Assembly: GCF_009932395.1 (NCBI RefSeq)
Contig: NZ_LSRS01000003.1
Location: 703,924 to 767,923 of the forward strand
Length of the DNA stretch: 64,000 nt
Direction: 5' to 3'
DNA from: Sporotomaculum syntrophicum
GTDB lineage: Bacteria; Bacillota; Desulfotomaculia; Desulfotomaculales; Desulfallaceae
Below the pieces are notes generated by a model. The model saw only the letters and a program-made list of their open reading frames with translations, searched no databases and was not told the DNA's origin. The position numbers and the translations under genes are program-made. Position 1 is the stretch's first letter. Every line of letters begins with the position of its first letter. Below, in pieces: positions 10,167 through 18,257 of the stretch.

Positions 10167-11588
10167 TTATTTTCTTGGTGTTCGTCTTGACCAAAAAGAA
10201 CCATCTCCTTGAGTTTCAGAACTTGCGTGCATTAAATTATTTGCCTTTTTTAAACCTTTACGAATGTTCCAAATATACCACTTTTTAATTTCCGGTAGGG
10301 CAGCCATTACTAGATCATAAGTCCTGTGATATTCCTCCAAATTTAATTCTTCACCGGATGTGTGTTCATTGTAATATCCGATAGAAAGGTTGACACTTTG
10401 AATTCCCATTTTACTCCATACCCTCAAATCCGATATACCACCACGGGTCATTTTATATGAATGACAACCATCCCAGAGAGAACCGGAAACATTTTCAAAA
10501 ATCGCCCCGTACTCTTTCCCGCAGTACTCCAGCGAGGATGAGCAAATAACAATATCTGATCCATTCCTCCTATCCAGGCTAATAGCGCAATCCACATCCC
10601 AAAAGAAAACAGGTTCAATATTTTCTGCCCCGTTCTGTCCGATTTCCTCTTCAACGGTGAAGACGATTTTTAAAGTCCCGGCAAAATCAGTATTATCAAT
10701 ATGGTGAAGTATACTAATTATCATGGCAACACCTGCTCTATCGTCTGCACCCAATATTCCATGCTCTCTTTTCCATATATGTCCATTCTTAACTATTTTA
10801 CTGTCTTGATTGAAATAACTTTTCACATCCATATGTGCTGAAAGTAATATTGTAGGACCTATTCCCTTTTTTTTGATGGCGAGTATATTCCCATAAGCAT
10901 CAACAGTTACCTTGTCTACTATGCCCGGCAGAAAACTCATGATATATTTCCTGACACCATCCTCATTTCCGCTTTCCCCGGGGATCATCAGCAACTCTTC
11001 CAGCATCTTTTCCTGGCGATACCGGGCAATCCTCAGCAATTCCTCTTCTCCAATATCGCTCAATTCACTCAGGCTTAACCCGAGCTCAAGCAATCTGTCA
11101 CCAGACTCCGACAATTCAATCCGATCTGCCCCGCGTAGCCTGACATTGAATCCAAGATTATTAATTACACGACAAGCCATACCGGCAGAATACCTGTCAC
11201 TAAAGTAAATAATAGGCTTTTCTTTGCCGCGCCCGGAACACGAATACCTCGTATGCATACCCAGCCTGTTAAGTTGCCTGACCGGTGCCAGCATTGGAAC
11301 ATCCAGAATAGCCAACTGTAACTCCTGCGGATCGCAGATAAGCTCCCCACATTTTCCTCCCACTTTATGCAAAAGTTCCAACCAGGATTTTAAAACCGGC
11401 GGTTCAGAAAACAGGCTTATAACTTTATAGCCCGTTTGATAGCTAATATCGCCTTGGTCCAGTATTTCTTGGAGGAATCTTATATTATGAAAATTTTCTT
11501 GCCTCATATCAAAATTGTTTTGGTCCAAAGATTCAATTAAGAATCCTCCAAGTATAAGCAATTCTTTCCAACTAAGATTGTCTTTCAT
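10167..11588 (-). CDS. M20/M28-type zinc metallopeptidase with N-terminal CSGRG domain
   Basis: From the ATG at 11588 (473 residues), the C-terminal half (about 195-455) is a di-zinc aminopeptidase or hydrolase. It has H252 and D254 in SAHMDVK, D282 in LGADD, E314-E315 in VEEEIG, D339 in SLDRR and H409 in EHTSGEE. The N-terminal half contains an unusual module near residues 110-160 with RYSCSGRGK, recalling the Cys-Ser-Gly-His/Arg motif of small Cys-containing domains such as TYW3. I cannot assign it. GGAG eight bases upstream supports this start over 11654. It precedes the cas operon on the same strand and follows the TPR gene. Substrate is unknown. Confidence 0.8.
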   Translation of the reverse strand: MKDNLSWKELLILGGFLIESLDQNNFDMRQENFHNIRFLQEILDQGDISYQTGYKVISLFSEPPVLKSWLELLHKVGGKCGELICDPQELQLAILDVPMLAPVRQLNRLGMHTRYSCSGRGKEKPIIYFSDRYSAGMACRVINNLGFNVRLRGADRIELSESGDRLLELGLSLSELSDIGEEELLRIARYRQEKMLEELLMIPGESGNEDGVRKYIMSFLPGIVDKVTVDAYGNILAIKKKGIGPTILLSAHMDVKSYFNQDSKIVKNGHIWKREHGILGADDRAGVAMIISILHHIDNTDFAGTLKIVFTVEEEIGQNGAENIEPVFFWDVDCAISLDRRNGSDIVICSSSLEYCGKEYGAIFENVSGSLWDGCHSYKMTRGGISDLRVWSKMGIQSVNLSIGYYNEHTSGEELNLEEYHRTYDLVMAALPEIKKWYIWNIRKGLKKANNLMHASSETQGDGSFWSRRTPRK

Positions 11589-11660
11589 GCACATCACTCC
11601 TTTTTTATCTATGACTGAATTATTGCATAGACTGAATGACATGCATGTAACCATCAGGCT

Positions 11661-12662
11661 TCACTCTTCAATTCGCTTAAACATTATTACTTTCAGGTTA
11701 GTCGATACATATGCTCGATCTGTACGAGGGTTAATAATTTCGAATTTGTCCGGTGTTAAACCAAGTTCGGCCAGTTTTTCTCTTAATCTCGCTAATCTTT
11801 GATTAAAAGTATTTGCCCTCATCACTCCATAACGATTTCTCGGCCTGATATAATCACTAATTTCGATGGGCTCACCTTTGATTAAATCCCTGAGTAATAA
11901 CAAACTATCAATTGATATCTTCACTTCTCTTCCGTTAAACCCGGCGCAAGGTTCTCTAGCGTATGCATCCAGGTACATGCTTGATAAACTGCAGTCAGTC
12001 TCTTCCTTTATTTCGAGATACTCGTCGTAACTTACTTGTCTCACTTCCGTTTGGTTATTACTAACGCTCTCAACAACTACGGCATAAGCCGTGCATTCTT
12101 CTTCCAAATAAGCAATATAAGATTCAATTAAACTGTTTAACTCGGGATAGCTCTCATTTTCCAAAACACCATCTTTGAACTTTTCAAATAGTTTCAGAGC
12201 GCAGAAGGAAATGATTTTTCTCGCATTGGCTTCTTGAAAGTCGGCGAGTCCGAATTTACTCTTCTTATATCCATCTGCAAATTCTATTGCTTTCTCAAAA
12301 TGGGTTACCGCCTCTGCGTATCTTCCTCTTTTATATAAAATATGGCCAATCCTATAGTGCGCAATCGGTAATTTCCGGTCAATTATTAAAGCTTTTTGAA
12401 AATAATTTAATGCAGTATTACCCGCATCTTCCCACATTCCCTTAAATCTATAGCCAAGATCAACCAACTTGTTGAGGTAATAATCTTTATATAACTTTTT
12501 TTCATTAATCGATATATCAGCTGTTTTAGATTTATGGTAAATTTTTTCGGAATCTGCAATAACCTGATACGGGCTATCAGAATCTTCCCTCTCAAGAAGC
12601 TGGTCTATAAAATTATAAAATTCCTCTGCCGACACCGGCATCTTATAAAACCTCTCTCTCAT
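11661..12662 (-). CDS. TPR-repeat protein with C-terminal winged-helix-like domain
   Basis: This 333-residue protein carries at least two tetratricopeptide repeats near residues 80-130 (NYFQKALIIDRKLPIAHYRI, then YKRGRYAEAVTHFEKAIEFA). The last 85 residues (about 248-333) look like a DNA-binding winged helix, with predicted helices around SIDSLLLLRDLIKGEP and FNQRLARLREKLAELG and a final beta hairpin. No enzymatic motif is visible. It sits just upstream of the metallopeptidase, probably in one transcript. A role as regulator or adaptor is inference. Confidence 0.7.
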   Translation of the reverse strand: MRERFYKMPVSAEEFYNFIDQLLEREDSDSPYQVIADSEKIYHKSKTADISINEKKLYKDYYLNKLVDLGYRFKGMWEDAGNTALNYFQKALIIDRKLPIAHYRIGHILYKRGRYAEAVTHFEKAIEFADGYKKSKFGLADFQEANARKIISFCALKLFEKFKDGVLENESYPELNSLIESYIAYLEEECTAYAVVVESVSNNQTEVRQVSYDEYLEIKEETDCSLSSMYLDAYAREPCAGFNGREVKISIDSLLLLRDLIKGEPIEISDYIRPRNRYGVMRANTFNQRLARLREKLAELGLTPDKFEIINPRTDRAYVSTNLKVIMFKRIEE

Positions 12663-12998
12663 TTATCCAACTCCTTTCCCGACCCGTTAATATAAAAACA
12701 AACCCGTTGCACCGCCTGGCCGCTACCCAACAGACCGCCCAAGTTTTATTGTAGCCCGGGATTAAGACAACAGGGTGTCACCCCGCAATCAGTTATTAAA
12801 AATACATAATAATGTATCTGCCGAACGCAAGGCGGATACAAAAAGCAAATTTAGTGCAAGAATCAGTGACAAACCGGCACTGGTACGTACCCGCGATTAC
12901 ACAAATTCCCTCAAACGTTCGTCTGAGGGAACATAAAATGCATATTTAATTAATTGAAATTTGATGACTCCATCCCCAAGGCCGGCACCCGCCGCAGT
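12663..12998. other. Intergenic gap with one hairpin
   Basis: The 336-base gap separates the VWA gene's 3' end from the TPR gene's 5' end, both leftward. Apart from the hairpin at 12906-12931 I see no gene, tRNA or repeat. The TPR gene promoter is probably in the right-hand end, but no strong -35/-10 pair was recognised. Confidence 0.5.
12906..12931 (-). terminator. Hairpin downstream of VWA gene
   Basis: A perfect 8-base stem, TTCCCTCA at 12906-12913 against TGAGGGAA at 12924-12931, lies 70 bases after the VWA gene stop. On the minus strand it is followed by TTTGTGT, a weak U-tract, so termination is plausible but not certain. Confidence 0.5.
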
Positions 12999-13652
12999 TT
13001 ATCTCCTACCTCCGCGTTTTTTATAGTCTTCATCGATGCGTGCTTTCCAGTTTTCCGAGATAAACCGGCTGGCGCGCAAATTACTTACCGCCTCGTTAAG
13101 CACTTCATAGTTCAGCCGGGTCCCTTCACTATCCGCGTGATAGTTTGCGGCCCTGTCCTGAGCGATGCCGAACCGTTCGGCCGTTTCTGCAGCATCGATA
13201 TTGGCTCCTAGAAAAATAAACTCCCAGCCATATTTGCTCTTTTGCTGTTCGATCATGTGGCGTACTTGGGCATAGCTGTATTCGCGGCTCGCATTTTCCA
13301 ATCCGTCGGTGGTTATTACAAACATGACCTGCTCGGCGCGTTCTTCTTCAGCTGTATGCTTTTGTACATTAACCAGCTTATTTATTGTTTTACCGACTGC
13401 ATCCAGCAAGGCGGTGGTGCCGCGCACATAGTACTCCCTATCTGTGATCGGCGCTATACCTCGAATGTTAATTCTGTCGTGCAGCAATTCATACCTGTCG
13501 TCAAACAACACTGTAGTTATGACAGCTTCCCCAGCTTCACGCTTCTGTTTTTCCAGCAAGGCGTTGTAGCCGCCTATGGTATCGCTTTCGAGACCGCTCA
13601 TCGAGCCGCTTCTATCAAGTATAAAGACCAGTTCAGTTAATCCTTTTTTCAT
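12999..13652 (-). CDS. VWA-domain (MIDAS) protein
   Basis: The 217-residue protein is almost entirely a von Willebrand A domain. It has a complete metal-ion-dependent adhesion site: D13, S15 and S17 in LDRSGSM, a threonine in RGTTALLDAVG near residue 77, and an aspartate in ITTDGLEN near 116. No signal peptide or membrane segment is seen, so it is cytoplasmic. The family is common in bacterial stress and defence gene clusters, usually as a partner in protein complexes. It lies 94 bases from the macrodomain gene, on the same strand. Its specific role is unknown. Confidence 0.85.
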   Translation of the reverse strand: MKKGLTELVFILDRSGSMSGLESDTIGGYNALLEKQKREAGEAVITTVLFDDRYELLHDRINIRGIAPITDREYYVRGTTALLDAVGKTINKLVNVQKHTAEEERAEQVMFVITTDGLENASREYSYAQVRHMIEQQKSKYGWEFIFLGANIDAAETAERFGIAQDRAANYHADSEGTRLNYEVLNEAVSNLRASRFISENWKARIDEDYKKRGGRR

Positions 13653-13746
13653 GGTGTTACCCTCCCATCAGATTTGTTGATTATAGGATAACACTTAGCC
13701 TGTGCCCGGCGGTCGCATGCCGGGCGACAATTCCCTTGCGGCGGAT

Positions 13747-14760
13747 TTATATGCCCAGCATAGGCTGGTCAAAGGCAAACAATGCCTCGTTAATCTCAAA
13801 GATATTGTAGTTGCCGTCTTCAATAAAGTACTGGATGATAATATCGAATTTGCTGCTGTTAGAAAGGGCAAAGCCGGCTTTGCGCAATAAATCACTGGTT
13901 TCATCAAGATTCAGCCTGAGCGCTATGGCAAATGCAATCGCCGTAGGTTTGCTGGGCTTGTAATTGATATCGCTTCTGATTTTGGAGAACAGCCTCCGGT
14001 CTATGTTGGCTCTTTTGTATGTCTGGGCATCCGTCATGCCTTTTTCGTCAATCAAACGCAGCAGCATCTGTGAAAAGGATTCATCCAGCCGCTTGACGAC
14101 TTCATTCAAGCTACGTTTGCGTTTGGCCGGCGGTGCGTACGGTGCCGTTTCAGGAGATATCGTTTCCTGCACGTAGTATAGTTCCAGCCTGCGGTTGTAT
14201 TGCAACTGGTTATTCCGGTCAATGCGATGCTCTTCTATGTATTTATCGTCAATGTATTGGGCGATGGATGAGAAGATTTTTTCAGAAAGCGCAAAGGCCT
14301 TTTTGTCGAACACCACCAGATATACCGTAAGATCGTTTTTGAGTAAAAAATCTCCAATGACCGCAATGGCAATTTTGAGTGCCTGGTCTTTGGGATAGCC
14401 ATAGGCACCCGATGAGATCAGCGGGAAAGCGATGCTCTCAAGTTGATATTTTTTGGCCAGCTCAAGTGAATTTTTATAACAAGCGGCGAGTAGTTTTTCT
14501 TCGTTGTAGTTTCCCCCGCGCCAAACCGGTCCTACCGTGTGGATGACATACTTGGCCGGCAGCTTGTACCCTTTGGTAATCTTTGCCTGACCTATCCGGC
14601 AGCCGCCAAGCTTGCGGCACTCAGCAAGCAGCTCCGGCCCTGCCGCCTTATGGATCGCTCCGTCTACACCCCCGCCTCCCAGCAGTGATGAATTGGCTGC
14701 ATTGACAATGGCATCGGCATGAACTTTCGTTATATCGTTGCGTATTAGTTCCAGGGGCAT
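13747..14760 (-). CDS. Macrodomain (ADP-ribose-binding) protein with C-terminal HTH-like domain
   Basis: Residues 1-170 are a macrodomain of the O-acetyl-ADP-ribose deacetylase/ADP-ribosyl hydrolase type. It shows [20 protein letters not shown] (residues 20-39), TVGPVW and the SSGAYGYP loop. Residues about 215-337 form a second, helical domain, with a helix-turn-helix-like part ([20 protein letters not shown] then [17 protein letters not shown]) resembling XRE-type regulators. The fusion suggests that ADP-ribose or a derivative is sensed and coupled to DNA or a partner. The ATG at 14760 has a GGAGG-like site upstream. The VWA gene follows on the same strand. Confidence 0.87.
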   Translation of the reverse strand: MPLELIRNDITKVHADAIVNAANSSLLGGGGVDGAIHKAAGPELLAECRKLGGCRIGQAKITKGYKLPAKYVIHTVGPVWRGGNYNEEKLLAACYKNSLELAKKYQLESIAFPLISSGAYGYPKDQALKIAIAVIGDFLLKNDLTVYLVVFDKKAFALSEKIFSSIAQYIDDKYIEEHRIDRNNQLQYNRRLELYYVQETISPETAPYAPPAKRKRSLNEVVKRLDESFSQMLLRLIDEKGMTDAQTYKRANIDRRLFSKIRSDINYKPSKPTAIAFAIALRLNLDETSDLLRKAGFALSNSSKFDIIIQYFIEDGNYNIFEINEALFAFDQPMLGI

Positions 14761-15207
14761 AGCTGTACCTCCAACTTTTAAGGCTTAAAGTCTTGCTCGC
14801 TCCCATGAATTTCAAAATATTTTAAATATGGTATTTCCATTAAAATGTTCATATTCCTCCCTTATCACATACCCTCAAAACACCCGGACATAACAAAACC
14901 CCCAAGCGATGCTTGAGGGTATATTCTTGTTAAACTTATCGTTTTTTTAACCCCACTCCAAAAAGTGGGCACAGGTTAACAGTCGCTACCGTCCTTTCTC
15001 GAGAAGGCTTTGTATTGAACTGCTAAACTAACGTTCCCTTGTTTACATTGTAGGTAAAAAGCAAACAAGGTCATGAACAATGTAGGATTATTTCGTTGTT
15101 GCAAGAGCTAATTATACTCAGGATATTTTCATTGATGAAATAGACCCCACCGAGCTTAAGGGCCGGGGTTTTGCGGTAGCGCTGATGGATGACCTGCTCT
15201 TTTTCTC
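14761..15207. other. Intergenic gap with terminator and possible gene relic
   Basis: This 447-base gap holds the mutS-like gene terminator (14892-14919), a CCCACT/AGTGGG dyad near 14954-14970 and an inverted repeat CCTTGTTT (15037-15044) with AAACAAGG (15063-15070). On the plus strand, an uninterrupted protein-like translation reading roughly NYTQDIFIDEIDPTELKGRG runs through 15100-15190, with no start codon and a stop just upstream. This may be the tail of a decayed gene, but I do not recognise it. Confidence 0.4.
14892..14919 (-). terminator. Rho-independent terminator after the mutS-like gene
   Basis: On the minus strand CCCTCAAGC, loop ATC and GCTTGGGGG form a near-perfect stem followed by TTTTGTT. 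It lies about 290 bases after the mutS-like stop codon, with no other leftward gene between. Confidence 0.7.
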
Positions 15208-17001
15208 CTACACCTCCAGCCCGATAATCTTCATCAAAGCCAAAGCATTGGTCGATTTGGAAACCCCGGGCTTGAGGCGGTAATCAAATGTAATTTCATT
15301 ACCGCTAATCCGATCGGTAAAATGATAGTTTTTAATCAAAGGAATATCTTGTTCCAGCCGGCTCAACTCCAGGTCGTGGGTGGATACCAATCCGATAGCC
15401 CCCAGCTCATGCAAGCTTTTGATTACCGCTTGAGCGCCTAAAATACGGTCCTTGGAATTGGTGCCTTTGAAAATTTCATCGATCAGGAAAAGCATGGGCT
15501 TACCGGTCCTGGCGGCTTCCACGAGTAGCTTAATTCTCAGCAGTTCCGCATAGAAGTTGGAGATGTTCTTTTCTAGATTGTCATTAATATGTATGCTGGA
15601 ATACACATCCATCAAGGAACACTTGAATCGTTCGGCGCACACCGGGGCTCCGGCGCAGGCCAGCACTAAATTTATCCCCACTGTTCTGAGCAGGGTGCTT
15701 TTCCCAGACATGTTGGAGCCGGTGATGAGTAAAACCGTACCCGGCGCAGGCAGCTCTACATCGTTGCAAACGCGTATTTCGTCTTTAAGCAGCGGATGTC
15801 CCAGCGCAACCGCCTTTATTGCCGGGGGGGCCACACTTATTTCGGGCATCGCCCAACCGGGGTGGTCATGGACCAGTCCGGCCAGACTGGATAAGGCTTC
15901 AAACTCGGCAATCACCTCGACCCAGGTTCTCAGTGACCGGCCGGAGGTGCTTCTCCATTTTTGCAGTTTGATCAGCGTTTGCAGGTCCCATAACAGTCCA
16001 ATATTAATCAGGGGATGCATGCTGGAGTAGCGCAAGTCGCTCCTTTCCACAATGGTGAAGAGCTGTTTAATTTGCTGTGATGGGTCGGCACCGCCCCGGG
16101 TTAGCTTTTTCCGTAGGCTGTTCAACAGGGGCGCTGTAAAACTTTCCGGTTCTATACAGGCCAGTAAGGCGGCGTAGCGCCTCAATTCATGAACTGTATT
16201 ACCGGTTTTAACAAAGGTATGCTGAGCGGTCTTGCCTGTTAAGGCTACAATCACTATTTGTAATGCCAGGGTAAAAGCCCAGAAATACGGCGGGATTATA
16301 TCAAAATACCCGAGAGCGGCTAACAGTAGGGTGAACAGCGGAATAAGCAAGAGTAGCGATGTATGCCGGTTTGTATAAGACAGCTCCTCTTCGGCCCAGG
16401 CCAGCAGTTTTTCCAAATCCCCGGTTTTGTTACTGTTATCCAACATGCCGGTAGCCTGAAAATGCTGACGCCAATCCAGACGCGGGCTAAGTTCTTGGAG
16501 AGCCTGCTGGCGCTGCTCAATTTCTGTTAAGTCCGCCGGTGCAATGAGCATCTGAGCTAACCTGGCTTCACCCTCCAAAGAGTTAGCGGCATTGACATAT
16601 TGAAATAAAGAGGCCTGGCCAAATATATTCAAGTCCGCCGAATAACGGTGTTCAGGATCGACAAACCGCTCCCCGGTATTGGGAAACTCCACCCACTTGC
16701 CTTCCAGCCGGCGCATAGCATCTTCGTTAATGCGTACTAACGACTCCCAATAGTTTGCTTGAGCTTTGATGCGCTTGTGTTTACTCACCATCCAGAAAAA
16801 AATGATGACCAGCACACCAATGCCAATCAAATAACCAATATTGGCTGTTCCAAAAGAGTAAGCCAGAGAAAAGCCAACCGCGCCCAGAAATACCAGCGGG
16901 CGTAGAAGTACAAACATTTCAATTTGCTTGTTAATAGCAGTCAGCCTGGCTAATACCTTTTCTTTTTTGTTTTGATAGCGCCGATAAATTGCTTCATCCA
17001 T
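15208..17001 (-). CDS. Membrane-anchored MutS-family ATPase
   Basis: The C-terminal third of this 597-residue protein is a MutS-type ATPase, with Walker A TGSNMSGKSTLLR, a Walker B ending FLIDEIFKGTNS and the VSTHD H-loop. Hydrophobic segments near residues 33-72 and 215-255 predict membrane spans, and the mismatch-recognition domain I of true MutS is absent. The core/clamp region (about 270-400) is recognisable. Members of this sub-family are common in Bacteroidetes and Firmicutes, but their function is unclear and a mismatch-repair role is doubtful. It ends the leftward run that begins with the ABC efflux genes, 64 bases from the HlyD gene. Confidence 0.85.
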   Translation of the reverse strand: MDEAIYRRYQNKKEKVLARLTAINKQIEMFVLLRPLVFLGAVGFSLAYSFGTANIGYLIGIGVLVIIFFWMVSKHKRIKAQANYWESLVRINEDAMRRLEGKWVEFPNTGERFVDPEHRYSADLNIFGQASLFQYVNAANSLEGEARLAQMLIAPADLTEIEQRQQALQELSPRLDWRQHFQATGMLDNSNKTGDLEKLLAWAEEELSYTNRHTSLLLLIPLFTLLLAALGYFDIIPPYFWAFTLALQIVIVALTGKTAQHTFVKTGNTVHELRRYAALLACIEPESFTAPLLNSLRKKLTRGGADPSQQIKQLFTIVERSDLRYSSMHPLINIGLLWDLQTLIKLQKWRSTSGRSLRTWVEVIAEFEALSSLAGLVHDHPGWAMPEISVAPPAIKAVALGHPLLKDEIRVCNDVELPAPGTVLLITGSNMSGKSTLLRTVGINLVLACAGAPVCAERFKCSLMDVYSSIHINDNLEKNISNFYAELLRIKLLVEAARTGKPMLFLIDEIFKGTNSKDRILGAQAVIKSLHELGAIGLVSTHDLELSRLEQDIPLIKNYHFTDRISGNEITFDYRLKPGVSKSTNALALMKIIGLEV

Positions 17002-17065
17002 TTTTTATCACCATAACCAGTGGGAACCGTTCTTGCGCAACCACTGAGTTCATCCTCGTTTATTA

Positions 17066-18244
17066 TCAAATGCTGCCCTTGAACCTGGCGTTTGGTTTTA
17101 AATCAAGGCTGCCGTCGCGGATCAGCATTTCTCCTGCTTGCAGGCCTTTGGTAATTTCAACACTTTCCCGGTCACCGATACCGGTTTGCACCGTCCGGTA
17201 TAAAATTCGGTTATCCTTGACCACCATTACTTGCTTACCGCCATCCTTCAGGGTCCGCACGGTTTCTCTGGGGATAACCGGTACACCCTGCCTGGCGGAG
17301 GTTTCTATGGCCACTTTTACTTCATAGCCCGGTTTCAAGTTCGCGAAGTCATCCAGGGCAATAATGACCGGCACTCGTCTTTGGATCACTCCCAGGGCGG
17401 ATTGTTTTTCCTCAGCCTGGGGGTATATTTCCATTACTTTACCGGTAAGCACCCTGGTGCCCAGAACCGGTGCCGTAACTTTGACCGGCTGGCCGAGGCT
17501 TACTTCGCCCAGGTCATCACTTAATATATCCGCTTTTATCTCTAGTTTGCCCGCCACCGCCACACTAACCAGCAAAGTGCCCGGGTTCACCACCTGTTCC
17601 TGTTCGGCCGGTAAATTCAAGATCTCACCGTCAACCGGGCTTTGCAGCACGAGCTGCATTTCCTTGCGATTGAGATTCTGCAACGACCGGTTTAACCCCT
17701 CTTCCTTTTCCCTGGTGCTATCCAGCAGCAATTCCTGTTCTTTCAGGGCTTGCTCTAAAGTCTCTGCTTTCAGCCGAGCAGCCTCAAGGTCAACCACAGG
17801 CATAGCTCCGGCGTCAAATAGCTGTTGGGAACGTTCCAGATTGTCTTCAGCATTTTTTAGCTCCAGCCGGGTGCGGTCTACAGCCGCCTTGGCTGCTGCC
17901 AGGGAAGCTGCGGATTGGCTCAGCTGCGTGCGAGTATCAGTGATTTGCAAGGATAAGTCCAGGTTTTCCATAATCACCAGCGTTTGGCCTTTGGCTACCC
18001 GCTGGCCGTTCGCTACCGGCACCTGAATAATTTTAGCATTCTGGGCAGCCTGCAGGTCGTATTTAGTGGCCGGCTGAACATAGCCGGTGTCCTCAATAGC
18101 CTTTATGATATCTCCTGTCCGGACCCGAACTGTTTCCGCCTCAATGCCGCTGTTCTTAATCATATACATGGCGGCTAATGCTAGTATAACCAGAAATACC
18201 GACAACAGGAATAATCTTTTTCCATATTTGGCTACCGGCTTCAT
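17066..18244 (-). CDS. HlyD/MacA-type membrane fusion protein of ABC efflux system
   Basis: The 392-residue protein has one N-terminal membrane anchor (about residues 9-28), a biotinyl-lipoyl-like half near 45-80, a long coiled-coil hairpin (about 95-195) and beta-barrel domains. This is the layout of periplasmic adaptor proteins, which in Gram-positives act on the outer face of the membrane. It is the third gene of an efflux operon after the ATPase and permease, 13 bases from the permease stop. Substrate cannot be read from sequence. Confidence 0.88.
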   Translation of the reverse strand: MKPVAKYGKRLFLLSVFLVILALAAMYMIKNSGIEAETVRVRTGDIIKAIEDTGYVQPATKYDLQAAQNAKIIQVPVANGQRVAKGQTLVIMENLDLSLQITDTRTQLSQSAASLAAAKAAVDRTRLELKNAEDNLERSQQLFDAGAMPVVDLEAARLKAETLEQALKEQELLLDSTREKEEGLNRSLQNLNRKEMQLVLQSPVDGEILNLPAEQEQVVNPGTLLVSVAVAGKLEIKADILSDDLGEVSLGQPVKVTAPVLGTRVLTGKVMEIYPQAEEKQSALGVIQRRVPVIIALDDFANLKPGYEVKVAIETSARQGVPVIPRETVRTLKDGGKQVMVVKDNRILYRTVQTGIGDRESVEITKGLQAGEMLIRDGSLDLKPNARFKGSI

Positions 18245-18257
18245 AACGTCCCCCCCG

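Noticed and set aside
11589-11654. N-terminal extension of the metallopeptidase
   Set aside because: No ribosome binding site at 11654, while GGAG fits the ATG at 11588.
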